Assembly (NCBI GenBank): GCA_022843465.1 | Contig: JALHNO010000002.1 | Location: forward strand, 357,348 to 421,347 | Length of the DNA: 64,000 nt | DNA from: Pseudomonadota bacterium | Lineage (GTDB): Bacteria > Pseudomonadota > Gammaproteobacteria > Xanthomonadales > Ahniellaceae | Reading direction: 5' to 3' | In this document: piece by piece, positions 8,863 through 17,995 of the stretch | Numbering within the stretch: position 1 is the first letter of the stretch | How the letters are laid out: the number at the start of each line of letters is the position of its first letter | Notes under the pieces: generated by a model | What the model was told of the DNA's origin: nothing | Databases searched by the model: none | Seen by the model: only the letters and a program-made list of their open reading frames with translations | Position numbers and translations under genes: made by a program

Positions 8863-9950
8863 ACCTGCACCGGCTCGGCGCCATCGTCAGCAAGGAACTG
8901 CGCCAGCTGCGGCGCGACCGGATGACGCTCGGCATGGTGATCGGCATTCCGGTGCTGCAACTGCTGCTGTTCGGCTTCGCCATCAATATGGATGTGCGCC
9001 GGCTGCCGGCTGCGATTGCGGATGAATCCGCCACATCGGCCTCGCGCGCGATCGTGCAGGACCTGCTCGCTACCGAGGTGATCCAGCAGGTGGCGACGGC
9101 GCGCACCGCCGACGAGCTGGTCGAGCTGCTGCGTCAGGGTCGCATCAGTGTCGGCATCGCCATTCCGCACGACTTCGAACGGCGTCGTGGTGAGGGTCGC
9201 GAGTTGATCCAGGTGATGGTAGATGGCAGCGACAGTGTGGTGCAGAGCGCCGCGCGACAGCTTGCGCAGTTGCCGATTCTGCAAGCTCAGACCGGTGGTT
9301 CGCAGATGGCGGCGCCGATCAGTGTGCTGAGTTTCTACAATCCCGAGCGGCGTTCGCCGGTCAATATCGTGCCTGGCTTGATCGGTGTGATTCTCACGCT
9401 GACGATGGTGCTGTTCACCTCGATCGCCATTGTTCGCGAGCGTGAGCGCGGCAATATGGAACTGCTGATCACGACACCGGTGACCAGCGCCGAACTGATG
9501 ATCGGCAAGGTGCTGCCGTATATCGGTCTGGGTCTGATCCAGACCAGTGTGGTGCTGCTGCTGGGTGTCTGGATTTTTGCGGTGCCGATTCGTGGCTCGG
9601 TGCTCGACGTCTATCTGTCGGCACTGTTGCTGATTGCCGCCAATCTCAGTCTGGGACTGCTGATCTCGACCCAGGCGCGTACCCAGTTCCAGGCAATGCA
9701 GATGACCTTTTTCGTGTTTCTGCCGTCGATCCTGCTGTCCGGCTTCATGTTCCCGTTCGCCGGCATGCCAGCCTTTGCGCAATGGATCGCCCAACTGCTG
9801 CCGCTGACGCACTTCATCCGCCTGATCCGCGGCGTGATGCTGCGCGGCGCCAGTCTCGGCGAATTGATGCCCTCAGTGCTGGCCCTGCTGGTGTTCACCA
9901 CGATCATGATGGCGCTGGCAATCCTGAAGTTCCGCAAGCGGCTGGACTGA
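8859..9950 (+). CDS. ABC-2 type permease (YbhS/YbhR-like)
   Basis: A 363-residue inner-membrane permease. One transmembrane helix near residues 25-45 is followed by a large periplasmic domain (about 45-175) and a five-helix ABC-2 membrane domain (about 180-355), including the segment ERERGNMELLITTPVTSAEL common to the family. Related loci often have two permeases; here only one follows, so the transporter is likely a homodimer. It is the last gene of the operon. The substrate is unknown; relatives export drugs and cholate-like compounds. A fatty-acid or oxylipin substrate would fit the lipoxygenase next door but is speculation. Confidence 0.9.
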   Translation: MNLHRLGAIVSKELRQLRRDRMTLGMVIGIPVLQLLLFGFAINMDVRRLPAAIADESATSASRAIVQDLLATEVIQQVATARTADELVELLRQGRISVGIAIPHDFERRRGEGRELIQVMVDGSDSVVQSAARQLAQLPILQAQTGGSQMAAPISVLSFYNPERRSPVNIVPGLIGVILTLTMVLFTSIAIVRERERGNMELLITTPVTSAELMIGKVLPYIGLGLIQTSVVLLLGVWIFAVPIRGSVLDVYLSALLLIAANLSLGLLISTQARTQFQAMQMTFFVFLPSILLSGFMFPFAGMPAFAQWIAQLLPLTHFIRLIRGVMLRGASLGELMPSVLALLVFTTIMMALAILKFRKRLD

Positions 9951-10374
9951 GGGGCTCGCGCTACGCATGAGAATGCTGTGATCTGATCGCGGTCACGGCG
10001 TTTGACGTGATTGAGCGCTTCATCGGCTGGCTGCGTGGTCCGGCCCTGTCGTCGTCGCCAGGCAGCACGCGGATATCGCCGATCAAAGTGGTCATGGGCT
10101 CTCGCCGCTGATCAGCGGCGCTGCGGCTCGCGGACGCGTTCACCGGCCTGGTCCGGTCGCCTGCTGGCCGCAATCCGTTCCAGCCAGAGACCTTCCACGC
10201 TACCCAGCGTGTGCACACATCGCCGGTCTCAGTGTGGCCTGTACAGCGCAACGCGATCTCCTGCATTCGACCGTTCACTCGGTCGATGCAGAATGCCTGC
10301 GCCTGCAGTCGTCAGGCAGTTGCCAGCCGGAATGCAGCAGAGGGGCGTGGGCGATTGGCTGCGGTTTGCGCTGC
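9951..10374. other. Gene-poor interval of 424 bp, possibly decayed coding sequence on the minus strand
   Basis: No convincing intact gene is seen. On the minus strand a frame with protein-like composition (MQEIALRCTGHTETGDVC...) is open between about 10278 and 9961, and a second minus-strand frame gives VEGLWLERIAAS near 10200-10120 before stopping, as if one short gene had suffered a frameshift. Neither half matches a family I know. It may equally be ordinary intergenic DNA of high GC content. Confidence 0.3.
10103..10120. repeat. Perfect 18-bp palindrome
   Basis: CGCCGCTGATCAGCGGCG is its own reverse complement, without a loop. It lies in the gene-poor interval after the ABC permease and has no T-run, so it is a poor terminator candidate; a protein-binding site is possible. 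No other copy was noticed in the window. Confidence 0.6.
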
Positions 10375-10881
10375 TCACGGTGCGCGCGCAGAGGCGGCGC
10401 GCCGTCTGCGCCAGAGCACGCGCAGCGCATGGACCGCCGCGCCGATTACGCCGAGCCCGAGGCAGAGCATATGCAGATGATCGGTGGGGATGGCACCCAA
10501 CAGTGGGTTGCCGGTGGCGAGCGGCCACCACGGCCGCATATCGGCGTGCATCATCGCGTCGAGCAGGATATGCGAGCCGGTGCCGAGCAGGGCGCCGGAG
10601 AACGAGGCAGTCCAGCTGATCCGGGCATCGGCAAATCCGAACAGGCGCAGCACCGCGAGACTGATCGGTTTGCCGATCAGGCCAGCGACCGTGCCGATCA
10701 GCAGGGCGCCGAGCAGGGTATGGCTGGGGCCATGGAGTACATCGCTGTCGCGGATGAGGCCGATCAGCGGCTCGATGTCCATCATCACCTGGGCGCCACC
10801 GAATACCATGAAGCTGAAATGGCGATCGCCGATCGCCTTGAAGGCAGCACCGGCACCAAGATGGATGGGCGTGAACGGCAT
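10375..10881 (-). CDS. Small integral membrane protein, YdjM-like (membrane-bound metal-dependent hydrolase family)
   Basis: A 168-residue hydrophobic protein starting MPFTPIHLGAGAA, with about four transmembrane segments and several conserved-looking histidines and acidic residues: H7, D-I-E-P near 35, HGPSHTLLGA near 50, SHILLDAMMHADM near 105 and TDHLHM near 130. This His/Asp layout resembles YdjM-type (PF04307) membrane proteins, sometimes annotated as metal-dependent hydrolases; the activity is unproven for the family. It lies downstream of EI on the same strand with a 22-bp gap, so it may be the last gene of the PTS operon, though a functional link is not evident. Confidence 0.6.
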   Translation of the reverse strand: MPFTPIHLGAGAAFKAIGDRHFSFMVFGGAQVMMDIEPLIGLIRDSDVLHGPSHTLLGALLIGTVAGLIGKPISLAVLRLFGFADARISWTASFSGALLGTGSHILLDAMMHADMRPWWPLATGNPLLGAIPTDHLHMLCLGLGVIGAAVHALRVLWRRRRAASARAP

Positions 10882-10903
10882 CGCGACTCCTGGTCAGCGT
10901 GGA

Positions 10904-12622
10904 TCAGCTGTCGAGCAATTGCCGCAGTGTCTCGCGATCGGATGCGTGCAGGAACTTGGCCAGCTTGGCACGCAGCGTCTTGCGGTTGAGCTCGGCCAGC
11001 GCATCGCGGACATCGGCGATCGCGTTCGGGTGCATGCTGAAATCGGTCAGTCCAAGCGCGATCAGCAGCGCGGTGTAGCGCGGATCGCCGGCGATCTCGC
11101 CACAGACACTGATCGGACACTTGGCCTGACGCGCATTGTCGAGCACCAGATACAGCATCCGAATGAAAGCGGGGTGCAGCGGATCGTAGTGATTGACCAC
11201 GGCGGCATTGTTGCGATCAGCCGCCAGCACGTACTGGGCGAGATCATTGCTGCCGACCGCGAAGAAATCCGCGACGCGGGCGAGTTCGCTGCTGATCAGC
11301 ACCGCAGCCGGCACCTCGATCATGATGCCGAGCGGCACATCATCGGCAACCGGCGTGCGCGTGGTGCGCAGATCCGCCATGCACTCTTCATAAAGTTCGC
11401 GCGCACTGCGTACTTCATCAATGGATGACACCATTGGCATCAATATACGTACTGGCCCAAACGCCGAAGCGCGCAGCATCGCGCGCATCTGGGTCGCGAA
11501 TACCTCACGCCGGGCCAGCGAGAACCGGATGCCACGCAGACCCAGGGCGGGGTTTTCCTCGTGGGCGATTTCCAGCGGACCGCCGAGTGCCTTGTCGGCA
11601 CCCAGATCCAGCGTACGCAGGGTCACCGGCAGCCCGCCCATGGCGATGACGGCGTCGCGATAGGCGCGGAATTGCTCGTCCTCGCTGGGCAGTTCGCGCC
11701 GCCGCATGAACAGGAACTCGGTGCGGAACAGGCCGACACTGCTGGCGCCCAGGCGACGGCCCAGGGCGATCGACTCGGTATCCTCGGCATTGGCGTGCAG
11801 ATGGATCAGGAAGCCGTCCTTGGTGCGCGCCTCCGAAGCCTTCTCGCGGGCGCGACGCTTCTGGGTCTTGTCGAGTTCGCGCTGATGGGCACGGAAACGG
11901 GTGAGATCGATGGCGTCCGGTTGCACGATGATCTGGCCGCGGTCGCCATCCATCAGCACAAGATCGCCATCGTGGATCAGATTGAGTGCGCCCTTGACGC
12001 CGCAGACCATCGGCATCCGGAAACTGCGCGCGAGGATGGCTGTGTGCGAGTACGGACTGCTGGCGGTGGCGACGATGCCGAGCAGGCCCTGCTCCTGCAA
12101 CTGGGCGAGATCGGCTGGTGCGACGGTCTCGCAGATCAGGATCTCGCCGCCAGCGCCGGCCTTGCGCTCAGGCTCGGCGCCGCCGCGCTGGAGCGCTGCG
12201 AATACACGCTGCACGACGTGATCAACATCGTCGCGGCGGGCACGCAGGTAGGGATTCTCGATCGCATCGAACTCGGCCGCGAGCAAGTCGCGCTGCCGTT
12301 TCAGCGCTGCGGTGGCGTGCAGATTTTCGCTGCGAATCAGGGCGACCACGCCATCGGTGAAGTCGGGGTCGTCGAGAATCATCGCATGCGCCTCGATGAT
12401 TTCTGCGAGGTCACGGGCGAGGGCACCGGACAGGCGGTCGCGCAGTCCCTGCAGTTCGCTGCGGGCCACGTTCAATGCCGCCTCGAAACGCTTTACTTCA
12501 TTGGGAACCGCACCATGCGCGAGCAGCTCGGTTTCGATCTCGAGGTTGGCCGAGTACACGACACGGGCGCGCCCGAGGGCGAGTCCGCGTGAAGCACTGG
12601 TGCCTTCCCATTCCGATCTCAT
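10904..12622 (-). CDS. ptsI: Phosphoenolpyruvate-protein phosphotransferase (PTS Enzyme I)
   Basis: A 572-residue Enzyme I, the usual length for ptsI; no GAF domain is present, so it is not PtsP/EI-Ntr. The phosphorylated histidine is H193 in the motif SSPYSHTAILARS; the C-terminal PEP-binding barrel includes GLFRTEFLFM, MIEVPAAVLIS, VGSNDLAQY and the catalytic cysteine in SVCGEIAGDP. It takes phosphate from PEP and passes it to HPr, whose gene ends 5 bp upstream. No sugar permease (EIIB/EIIC) is encoded in the neighbourhood, so the relay is presumably regulatory, feeding EIIA-Man and EIIA-Ntr. Confidence 0.95.
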   Translation of the reverse strand: MRSEWEGTSASRGLALGRARVVYSANLEIETELLAHGAVPNEVKRFEAALNVARSELQGLRDRLSGALARDLAEIIEAHAMILDDPDFTDGVVALIRSENLHATAALKRQRDLLAAEFDAIENPYLRARRDDVDHVVQRVFAALQRGGAEPERKAGAGGEILICETVAPADLAQLQEQGLLGIVATASSPYSHTAILARSFRMPMVCGVKGALNLIHDGDLVLMDGDRGQIIVQPDAIDLTRFRAHQRELDKTQKRRAREKASEARTKDGFLIHLHANAEDTESIALGRRLGASSVGLFRTEFLFMRRRELPSEDEQFRAYRDAVIAMGGLPVTLRTLDLGADKALGGPLEIAHEENPALGLRGIRFSLARREVFATQMRAMLRASAFGPVRILMPMVSSIDEVRSARELYEECMADLRTTRTPVADDVPLGIMIEVPAAVLISSELARVADFFAVGSNDLAQYVLAADRNNAAVVNHYDPLHPAFIRMLYLVLDNARQAKCPISVCGEIAGDPRYTALLIALGLTDFSMHPNAIADVRDALAELNRKTLRAKLAKFLHASDRETLRQLLDS

Positions 12623-12627
12623 CTGAC

Positions 12628-12897
12628 TTACTCGCCCTCGTCAAATTTTCGTTCGAACAGATCCAGTACCGCGGGCAGCGCGACTGCCTCATCCGAACCG
12701 ACCACGCGCACCGTCAGCGGGGTTCCCTTGCCGGCGGCCAGCAGCATCAGGCCCATGATGCTCTTGGCATTGATCTCGCGGCCACGGCAGATCAGAAAGG
12801 TGTCCGCGCTGAAACCCGATGCCAGCTGGACCAGCTTGGCCGAAGCCCGCGCATGCAGGCCGAGCTTGTTGCTGATGACGATGTCCTGCTCAAGCAT
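12628..12897 (-). CDS. ptsH: HPr phosphocarrier protein
   Basis: An 89-residue HPr. The EI-dependent phosphorylation site is H15 in GLHARAS, and the HprK target serine is S46 in NAKSIMGLMLLAAG, both exactly at the canonical numbers when translation starts at the ATG at 12897 (MLEQDIVI). An upstream in-frame start would overlap deeply with the preceding gene and is rejected. The start overlaps the EIIA-Man stop by 8 bases. HPr receives phosphate from EI and donates it to the EIIA proteins; Ser46 phosphorylation by the HprK encoded here would slow that flow. Confidence 0.96.
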   Translation of the reverse strand: MLEQDIVISNKLGLHARASAKLVQLASGFSADTFLICRGREINAKSIMGLMLLAAGKGTPLTVRVVGSDEAVALPAVLDLFERKFDEGE

Positions 12898-13282
12898 GAT
12901 CGATGACCACTCCATTGCGCGCGCCAGTGGTCGCGGTAGCGACCAGTTCATCGAGTGACTGCTCGGAATAGTTCATCACCCGCAGCAGCATCGGCAAGCT
13001 GACGCCGGCGACGCGCCGCGCCGTGCAGCCCAGATTGACCAGACGCGCGGCGACATTGCTGGGGGTCGATCCATAGAGATCGGTCAGGATCAGGATGCCG
13101 CCGCCGGTATCGAGTTCGCGAATGACCGCGGTGGCGCGCAGGTAAACGTGCTCGGCATCTTCATGAAAACCGGCCTCGATCGCCGCCGTCTTCAATGGCA
13201 GCGGACCGAACACGCCGCGCACGGCTCCGAGCAGGGCGGGGCCGACGCCGGAGTGGGTGATCAGGAGCACGCTGGGTTTCAT
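12890..13282 (-). CDS. PTS EIIA component, mannose/fructose superfamily (orphan EIIA-Man)
   Basis: A 130-residue soluble EIIA of the mannose class (PF03610), with the phosphorylatable histidine H10 in LLITHSGVG and the core motif ILTDLYGSTPSN. It is not accompanied by EIIB/C/D transport subunits; the same orphan arrangement is known from other proteobacteria with an HprK-type regulatory PTS, where it is thought to be a signalling output. The gene sits 16 bp after rapZ and overlaps HPr by 8 bp. Confidence 0.92.
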   Translation of the reverse strand: MKPSVLLITHSGVGPALLGAVRGVFGPLPLKTAAIEAGFHEDAEHVYLRATAVIRELDTGGGILILTDLYGSTPSNVAARLVNLGCTARRVAGVSLPMLLRVMNYSEQSLDELVATATTGARNGVVIDHA

Positions 13283-13298
13283 TCCGGGGCCGCATCCT

Positions 13299-14225
13299 TC
13301 ATTCGAGTTCTCGGTGAAAGCTCATCACGTTCTCGCGGCTGGCACGAAAACTTTCTGCCAGGCGCTCGGCAATGTACACCGAACGATGGCGACCACCGGT
13401 GCAGCCGACACAGACCGTGATGTAGCTGCGCTGATCGGCTTCAAAACGCGGCAGCCAGGTCGCCAGCAGCGAGCGCACCTGCTCGTAGAAGTTCTCGACC
13501 TCGGGCAACTGTGCAAAGTACTCGCGGATCGGAGCATCGCGGCCCGACAGCGGTCTGAGCTTGGGGTCCCAGTGCGGGTTGGGCAGGCAACGGGCGTCGA
13601 ACACGTAGTCGGCATCGCTCGGCACGCCGCGCTTGTAGGCGAAGGACTCGAACAGCAGGGACATCGTCGCCGCATTGGCGCTGTATTCGGTGGCAAACGT
13701 GCGCCGCAGTTGATGCACGTTCAAATCTGAGGAATCGACCACGCGATCGGCAATGGCCAGCAGGGGGCGCAGCAGTTTGCGTTCGAGTGCGATGGCGTCA
13801 TTGAGCGGCAGGCCTTCATGACTCAACGGATGGCGTCGGCGGGTGTCGGAAAAACGCTTCAGCAGCACTTCATCACGGGTGTCTAGAAACACCATCTCGT
13901 AGTTGAGCCCGCGATGCGCAATCTCGGCCAGTACCTGGGGCAGACGCAGCAGGTCCTCCGGGCGATTGCGGACGTCGACGCCGACGGCGATGCGTGGATA
14001 GCGGCCGGGCTGACCGGTATGCACGGCGTCGACCAGGGCCGGAATCAGCGCGGTCGGCAGATTGTCGACGCAGTAGTAGTCGAGATCCTCGAGCATGCGC
14101 AGCGCTACGGTCTTGCCCGAACCGGACAGACCGGACAGCACGACGAGGCGGTTGTCGCTACCGGAGCCGCTGCGCGAAGGCGGCGGCGGGGTGAAACGCA
14201 GCGGGGATTGCGGGCTGTCTACCAT
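13299..14225 (-). CDS. rapZ: RapZ, RNase adaptor / nucleotide-binding protein
   Basis: A 308-residue member of the RapZ (YvcJ/YhbJ) family. After a proline/serine-rich tail of about 25 residues comes a P-loop GLSGSGKT (residues 32-39), the DYYCVDNLP motif, and the C-terminal RNA-binding part with [18 protein letters not shown] near 270-287. In E. coli RapZ guides RNase E to the small RNA GlmZ and so controls glucosamine-6-phosphate synthase. Its start overlaps the hprK stop by 7 bp. Placement in the PTS operon agrees with the known genetic link between RapZ and PTS-Ntr. Confidence 0.95.
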   Translation of the reverse strand: MVDSPQSPLRFTPPPPSRSGSGSDNRLVVLSGLSGSGKTVALRMLEDLDYYCVDNLPTALIPALVDAVHTGQPGRYPRIAVGVDVRNRPEDLLRLPQVLAEIAHRGLNYEMVFLDTRDEVLLKRFSDTRRRHPLSHEGLPLNDAIALERKLLRPLLAIADRVVDSSDLNVHQLRRTFATEYSANAATMSLLFESFAYKRGVPSDADYVFDARCLPNPHWDPKLRPLSGRDAPIREYFAQLPEVENFYEQVRSLLATWLPRFEADQRSYITVCVGCTGGRHRSVYIAERLAESFRASRENVMSFHRELE

Positions 14226-15172
14226 GGTGTCTGCCGGCGCAGCTGATGGGCCTGACGATCGATGAAGGTCTGCGCCGGATCGATGCCCTTGCCGCGCAGG
14301 ATGAAGCTGCGCGTAGCGGCTTCAACCAGCACGGCGAGGTTGCGTCCGGGTCCGACCGGAATGGTGATCTGCGGCACTTCGACATCAAGCACGCTGCGGG
14401 TGCTGGTGACGCCCTGCAGGCGCGCCATGCCGTCGTTCGAGTGGATGTCCTCGAGTTTGCCCAGGTGCACGATCAGGCGCAGATATTTGTTGCGCTTGAT
14501 CGACGTATCGCCAAACATGTTGCGCACGTTGAGGATGCCGAGGCCACGTACTTCGAGCAGATCCTGCAGCATTTCAGGGCAGGTGCCGTCGATGACGTCG
14601 GGTGCGATCAGGGTGAACTCGGGCGCATCATCGGCAATCAGGCGATGGCCGCGGGTGATCAGCTCCAGCGCCAGTTCGCTCTTGCCGGCGCCGGCTTCTC
14701 CGGTAATCAGTATGCCGATCGAGTATACCTCCATGAATACCCCATGCAGTGAGGTATTGCGGGCCAGCGCGCGCGACAGGTGGTACTGGATATAGGTCAG
14801 CAGCTCATGCCCCGGCTTCGAGGAGACCCAGACCGGTGTGCCGGACTCCTCGGCAGCTTCGCGCAGATCGGCGGGGATTGCCTGGTCGCGCGAAATCACG
14901 ATCGCGGTGGGCCGGTAGCCGATGATCTTGGCGATCGTGTCCCAGCGCTGGCGCGAATCGAGGGCGTCCAGATAGTTCAGCTCATCGATACCGATCAGCT
15001 GCACCTTGTTCGGGTAGATGATGTTCAGATAGCCAACCAGGGAGGGTCGCCGTTGCAGGTCCTCGCCGGGCTCGATCATCCGGCCTTCGCCGCGCAGGCC
15101 CGCCACCCAACGCAGCTTCAGGCGCTCGCTGAGCTGCTCGAACAGTTCACGGGCATTGATCTTGCGGATCAT
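14219..15172 (-). CDS. hprK: HPr kinase/phosphorylase
   Basis: A 317-residue HprK. The catalytic domain has H143 in the HGV motif, the Walker A loop GEAGAGKS (158-165), the aspartate pair in [11 protein letters not shown] and the family signature [15 protein letters not shown]. It phosphorylates HPr on Ser46 with ATP or pyrophosphate and also removes that phosphate. The start overlaps the ptsN stop (ATGA). Enteric bacteria lack HprK; its presence with an S46-bearing HPr shows that this organism regulates its PTS by metabolite-controlled serine phosphorylation. Confidence 0.96.
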   Translation of the reverse strand: MIRKINARELFEQLSERLKLRWVAGLRGEGRMIEPGEDLQRRPSLVGYLNIIYPNKVQLIGIDELNYLDALDSRQRWDTIAKIIGYRPTAIVISRDQAIPADLREAAEESGTPVWVSSKPGHELLTYIQYHLSRALARNTSLHGVFMEVYSIGILITGEAGAGKSELALELITRGHRLIADDAPEFTLIAPDVIDGTCPEMLQDLLEVRGLGILNVRNMFGDTSIKRNKYLRLIVHLGKLEDIHSNDGMARLQGVTSTRSVLDVEVPQITIPVGPGRNLAVLVEAATRSFILRGKGIDPAQTFIDRQAHQLRRQTPW

Positions 15173-15639
15173 GATGCAGCGATCTCCTGCAGGCGGTTCG
15201 ACAGGATGGACAGGGTGGCCTTCACTGTAGCGGCCGAGCGCAGTGCCGCACAGGCCGCCTCCGAACTGAGCAGCTCGGCCAGTTCGGCGAGCAGTTCGAG
15301 ATGGATGTCGGTCTGGTGCTGCGGAACCGCCAGCGCAAAAAACAGGTCCACCGGGCGGCCATCGGGCGCATTGAACAGCAGCGGCTCCTGACTGCGCACG
15401 ACGATGGCACAGGCCGGTGATTCCGACTCCAGTCGGGCGTGCGGAATCGCGACACCCTCGCCCAGGCCCGTTGAACCGGTGCGTTCGCGCAGCCGCAGCT
15501 TGGTGAGGATCGCGTCGCTGGACAGACTGGGATGGCCAAGCTGGAACTGGGTTGCCAGATGCTGGAGCAGGGCGTCCGCATCAGCCAGAGGCAGATCGAG
15601 AAACACACGCTCAGGTCGAAGGATATTGCTGAGGCGCAT
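15169..15639 (-). CDS. ptsN: PTS EIIA-Ntr
   Basis: A 156-residue EIIA of the fructose/nitrogen class. The phosphorylated histidine is H67 in [13 protein letters not shown]; the length fits the soluble regulator PtsN rather than a transport EIIA. In relatives it affects potassium transport, stringent response and nitrogen/carbon balance depending on its phosphorylation state. It is the first gene of the tightly overlapping run ptsN-hprK-rapZ-EIIA-HPr-EI; the 143-bp gap to hpf upstream may hold an additional promoter. Confidence 0.95.
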   Translation of the reverse strand: MRLSNILRPERVFLDLPLADADALLQHLATQFQLGHPSLSSDAILTKLRLRERTGSTGLGEGVAIPHARLESESPACAIVVRSQEPLLFNAPDGRPVDLFFALAVPQHQTDIHLELLAELAELLSSEAACAALRSAATVKATLSILSNRLQEIAAS

Positions 15640-15782
15640 GCGGGTTCCGTTGCCGACTGCCGAGTGATCGTCGTGGGGAGAATGCTAACCGCAAGCGGAA
15701 TGTTTCGGCGAGGGGATACCGGCGTATCCGCGGGCATCGCAAGAACGGGAAGCGGCCAGCGGCCGCTTCCCGGAGGATGGCA

Positions 15783-16106
15783 TCAGCCTGCGAGCTTGCG
15801 CTCCAGGCCATCGGCACGATGGTGGTCGGTGATCTTGTCCTTGTGTTTGCGTACCTGGCCATCGAGCTTGTCGGTCAACATGTCGATGGCGGCGTACATG
15901 TCGCTGGCCTCAGCTTGGGCATGGAACTTCTTGTGCGAGGCGGTGACGGTCGCCTCGATACAGTGGCTGAGCTTGTCCAGATGCATGACGACGTGGGTGC
16001 CGATGAGATGATCGAAATGGCGCACGATGCGCCCGATCTTTTCATTGGTGTAGTCACGCAGTGCCGGAGTCACGTCAACGCCATGGCCAGTGATATCGAT
16101 TTGCAT
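15783..16106 (-). CDS. hpf: Ribosome hibernation-promoting factor, short form
   Basis: A 107-residue HPF/RaiA-family protein beginning MQIDITGHGVDVTPALRDY, with the usual beta-alpha-beta-beta-beta-alpha pattern and a basic last helix. It binds the small ribosomal subunit and favours inactive 100S dimers in stationary phase. The start at 16106 is set by family alignment; the frame is open 36 codons upstream but that part is not conserved in style. The order rpoN-hpf-ptsN is classical for gammaproteobacteria. Confidence 0.94.
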   Translation of the reverse strand: MQIDITGHGVDVTPALRDYTNEKIGRIVRHFDHLIGTHVVMHLDKLSHCIEATVTASHKKFHAQAEASDMYAAIDMLTDKLDGQVRKHKDKITDHHRADGLERKLAG

Positions 16107-16233
16107 GCAGAACCTCCACTTGCTGAGAGAGTGCCGGTGGCACCCAAGGAGCCGGCCCGAACCGATACGCAGGGCCTGGCAAAAAATACGTGGGGTGGAT
16201 TGGCGTCGAATCAAGGATGCGCGGGATCGTCTC

Positions 16234-17682
16234 CTAGGCCAATCGGCAGCGGTCGCTGGAAGAGGGGATATTGATCGCCTCGCGGTATTTTGCCACGGTG
16301 CGGCGCGCCACGGCGATGCCGTCGCGCTTGAGCTGGTCGGCCAGGGCCTGGTCGCTTAACGGCTTTTTTATGTTCTCGGCGTCGATCAGCTTGCGGATCA
16401 TCGACTGGATGGCGATCGCCGAGGCTTCGCCACCCTCGGTCGTCGCCACACCACTGGAGAAGAACCGCTTCAACTCGAACAGTCCGCGCGGCGTTGCCAT
16501 GTATTTGCGGGTGGTCGCACGCGAGATGGTGGACTCGTGAAGACCGACTTCCTCGGCCACCTGGCGCAGGGTCAGTGGCCGCAGCGCCGCCGGACCATAG
16601 TCGAGAAAGGCGCCCTGTTCGCGGATGATCGATTCGCCGACACGCAGCAGGGTGTCGCCACGCTGGGCCAGACTCTTGATCAGCCAGCGTGCCTCCTGCA
16701 GATGACCCTTCAGATACTGCCCGGTCTCACCCTTGCTCTCGCCGGCGAGCCGTTCGTAATGGCGGTTGATGCCGATGGCCGGCACCGTGGAGCTCGACAG
16801 TTGCACGCGCCAGCGGCCGTTGACCTTGCGTGCGATCAGGTCAGGCACGATGTAGTCGTCCTGAACATTGGCCGAGTTCTCGCCGGGCCTGGGATTGAGC
16901 GAGCGGATCAGGGCGAGTGCCTCGTTGTACTCGTCCAGGCTGACCTGCAGCCGTCCTGCCAGTCGTTCTGGCTCGGTCTTCGGCAGATCTTCGAGGTGGC
17001 GCTCGACCAGGATGCGCGCCAGCGTGCAGGCGGGTTCGCCGGCCTCTTCATCAAGCTGGCGCAGCAGACATTCCTGCAGGTTGCGTGCGCCGACGCCGAC
17101 CGGTTCGCATTGCTGCACGGCGCGCAGCACGGCCTCGATTTCAGCGTCTTCGACCTGCCACTCCGGCTGGACCGCGCTGCGCAGCTCGTCGAAGGGTTCA
17201 CGCAGATAGCCATCGGCATCGATGGCATCGATGATGGCCTCGGCAATGGCGCGATCGCAGTCGCTCATCCGCATCAGATCTACCTGGCTGCGCAGTTCAT
17301 CGCGCAAGTCGGTGCGCAGGGCGGTGCGTGACTCCCAGCTGCTCTCCTCGCCATCGGCGGATTTGTCGCTGCCGCTGCGCGGCTCGCTCCAGTCGGCCAT
17401 CTCCTCGAAGCCATCGAGATCCAGGCTGTCATCAACCCCATCGCCAACTTCAGCCGTGGCTTCTTCCTTGCTGGACGCTGGTTCCTCAGGGCCAAGGGCC
17501 TCAGGCAGGTCGTCCGGCAGGCTGTCTTCGGGGCGTTCCAGCAGCGGGTTGGATTCCAGTATCTGGTTAAGCTCGGTTTCCAGATCCAGGGTGGACATCG
17601 CCAACAGACGGATGGCCTGGGTCAGCTGAGGGGTCAGCTTGAGGCTTTGATTCAGTCCAATCTGGAGTGAGGCTTTGACCAA
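16234..17682 (-). CDS. rpoN: RNA polymerase sigma-54 factor
   Basis: About 482 residues, the normal RpoN length, if translation begins at a TTG codon at 17682, giving (M)VKASLQIGLNQSLKLTPQL, the canonical region I start. AGGA lies 8 bases upstream of this TTG, whereas the frame remains open for another 118 codons with no family similarity. Region I (1-50), an acidic region II (about 60-125), the core-binding domain, the helix-turn-helix and the C-terminal RpoN box ARRTVAKYRE are all present. lptB, which usually precedes rpoN in gammaproteobacteria, is absent here. RpoN directs transcription from -24/-12 promoters with AAA+ activators. Confidence 0.95.
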   Translation of the reverse strand: MVKASLQIGLNQSLKLTPQLTQAIRLLAMSTLDLETELNQILESNPLLERPEDSLPDDLPEALGPEEPASSKEEATAEVGDGVDDSLDLDGFEEMADWSEPRSGSDKSADGEESSWESRTALRTDLRDELRSQVDLMRMSDCDRAIAEAIIDAIDADGYLREPFDELRSAVQPEWQVEDAEIEAVLRAVQQCEPVGVGARNLQECLLRQLDEEAGEPACTLARILVERHLEDLPKTEPERLAGRLQVSLDEYNEALALIRSLNPRPGENSANVQDDYIVPDLIARKVNGRWRVQLSSSTVPAIGINRHYERLAGESKGETGQYLKGHLQEARWLIKSLAQRGDTLLRVGESIIREQGAFLDYGPAALRPLTLRQVAEEVGLHESTISRATTRKYMATPRGLFELKRFFSSGVATTEGGEASAIAIQSMIRKLIDAENIKKPLSDQALADQLKRDGIAVARRTVAKYREAINIPSSSDRCRLA

Positions 17683-17995
17683 GTCTGTGATCCTGTCGCC
17701 CCGACGGGCGCCGCGTGAAGCAATAATCGTTCCATCGATTGTACGCGTCTCGAATGATTTGGGAAGCGTTGCGCAGCGGTCAAGAATTGTGATTGTGAAC
17801 TGTTGTCCTGGTGGCGCGATAGTGACCTCGGGATGCGCATGTTGCGACTGCACGTGGCATCCGATTGTGTCGGCAAATTGGCGAATTCTCGCCAGTTCCA
17901 GACTGAATTCGCCGGCAACGTTGCTTATTGCTGTGCAGCATGACGCCGCGCCGACTTGCGCTAAGCTCGACGGAGTTTGGCCATAGCCAGAATGC
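17683..17995. other. Divergent intergenic region between rpoN and a hydrolase gene (313 bp)
   Basis: Contains the ribosome-binding site of rpoN (AGGA ahead of the TTG at 17682) and presumably promoters for both directions. Base composition is lower in GC than the genes, particularly 17740-17930. I see no RNA gene, repeat or credible small ORF here. The minus-strand frame of rpoN stays open through it but without protein-like conservation. Confidence 0.5.

Noticed and set aside
10960..10985. Possible sigma-54 promoter (TGGCAC...TTGC)
   Set aside because: The spacing between the two elements is 8 instead of 5 bases and it lies inside the EI gene.
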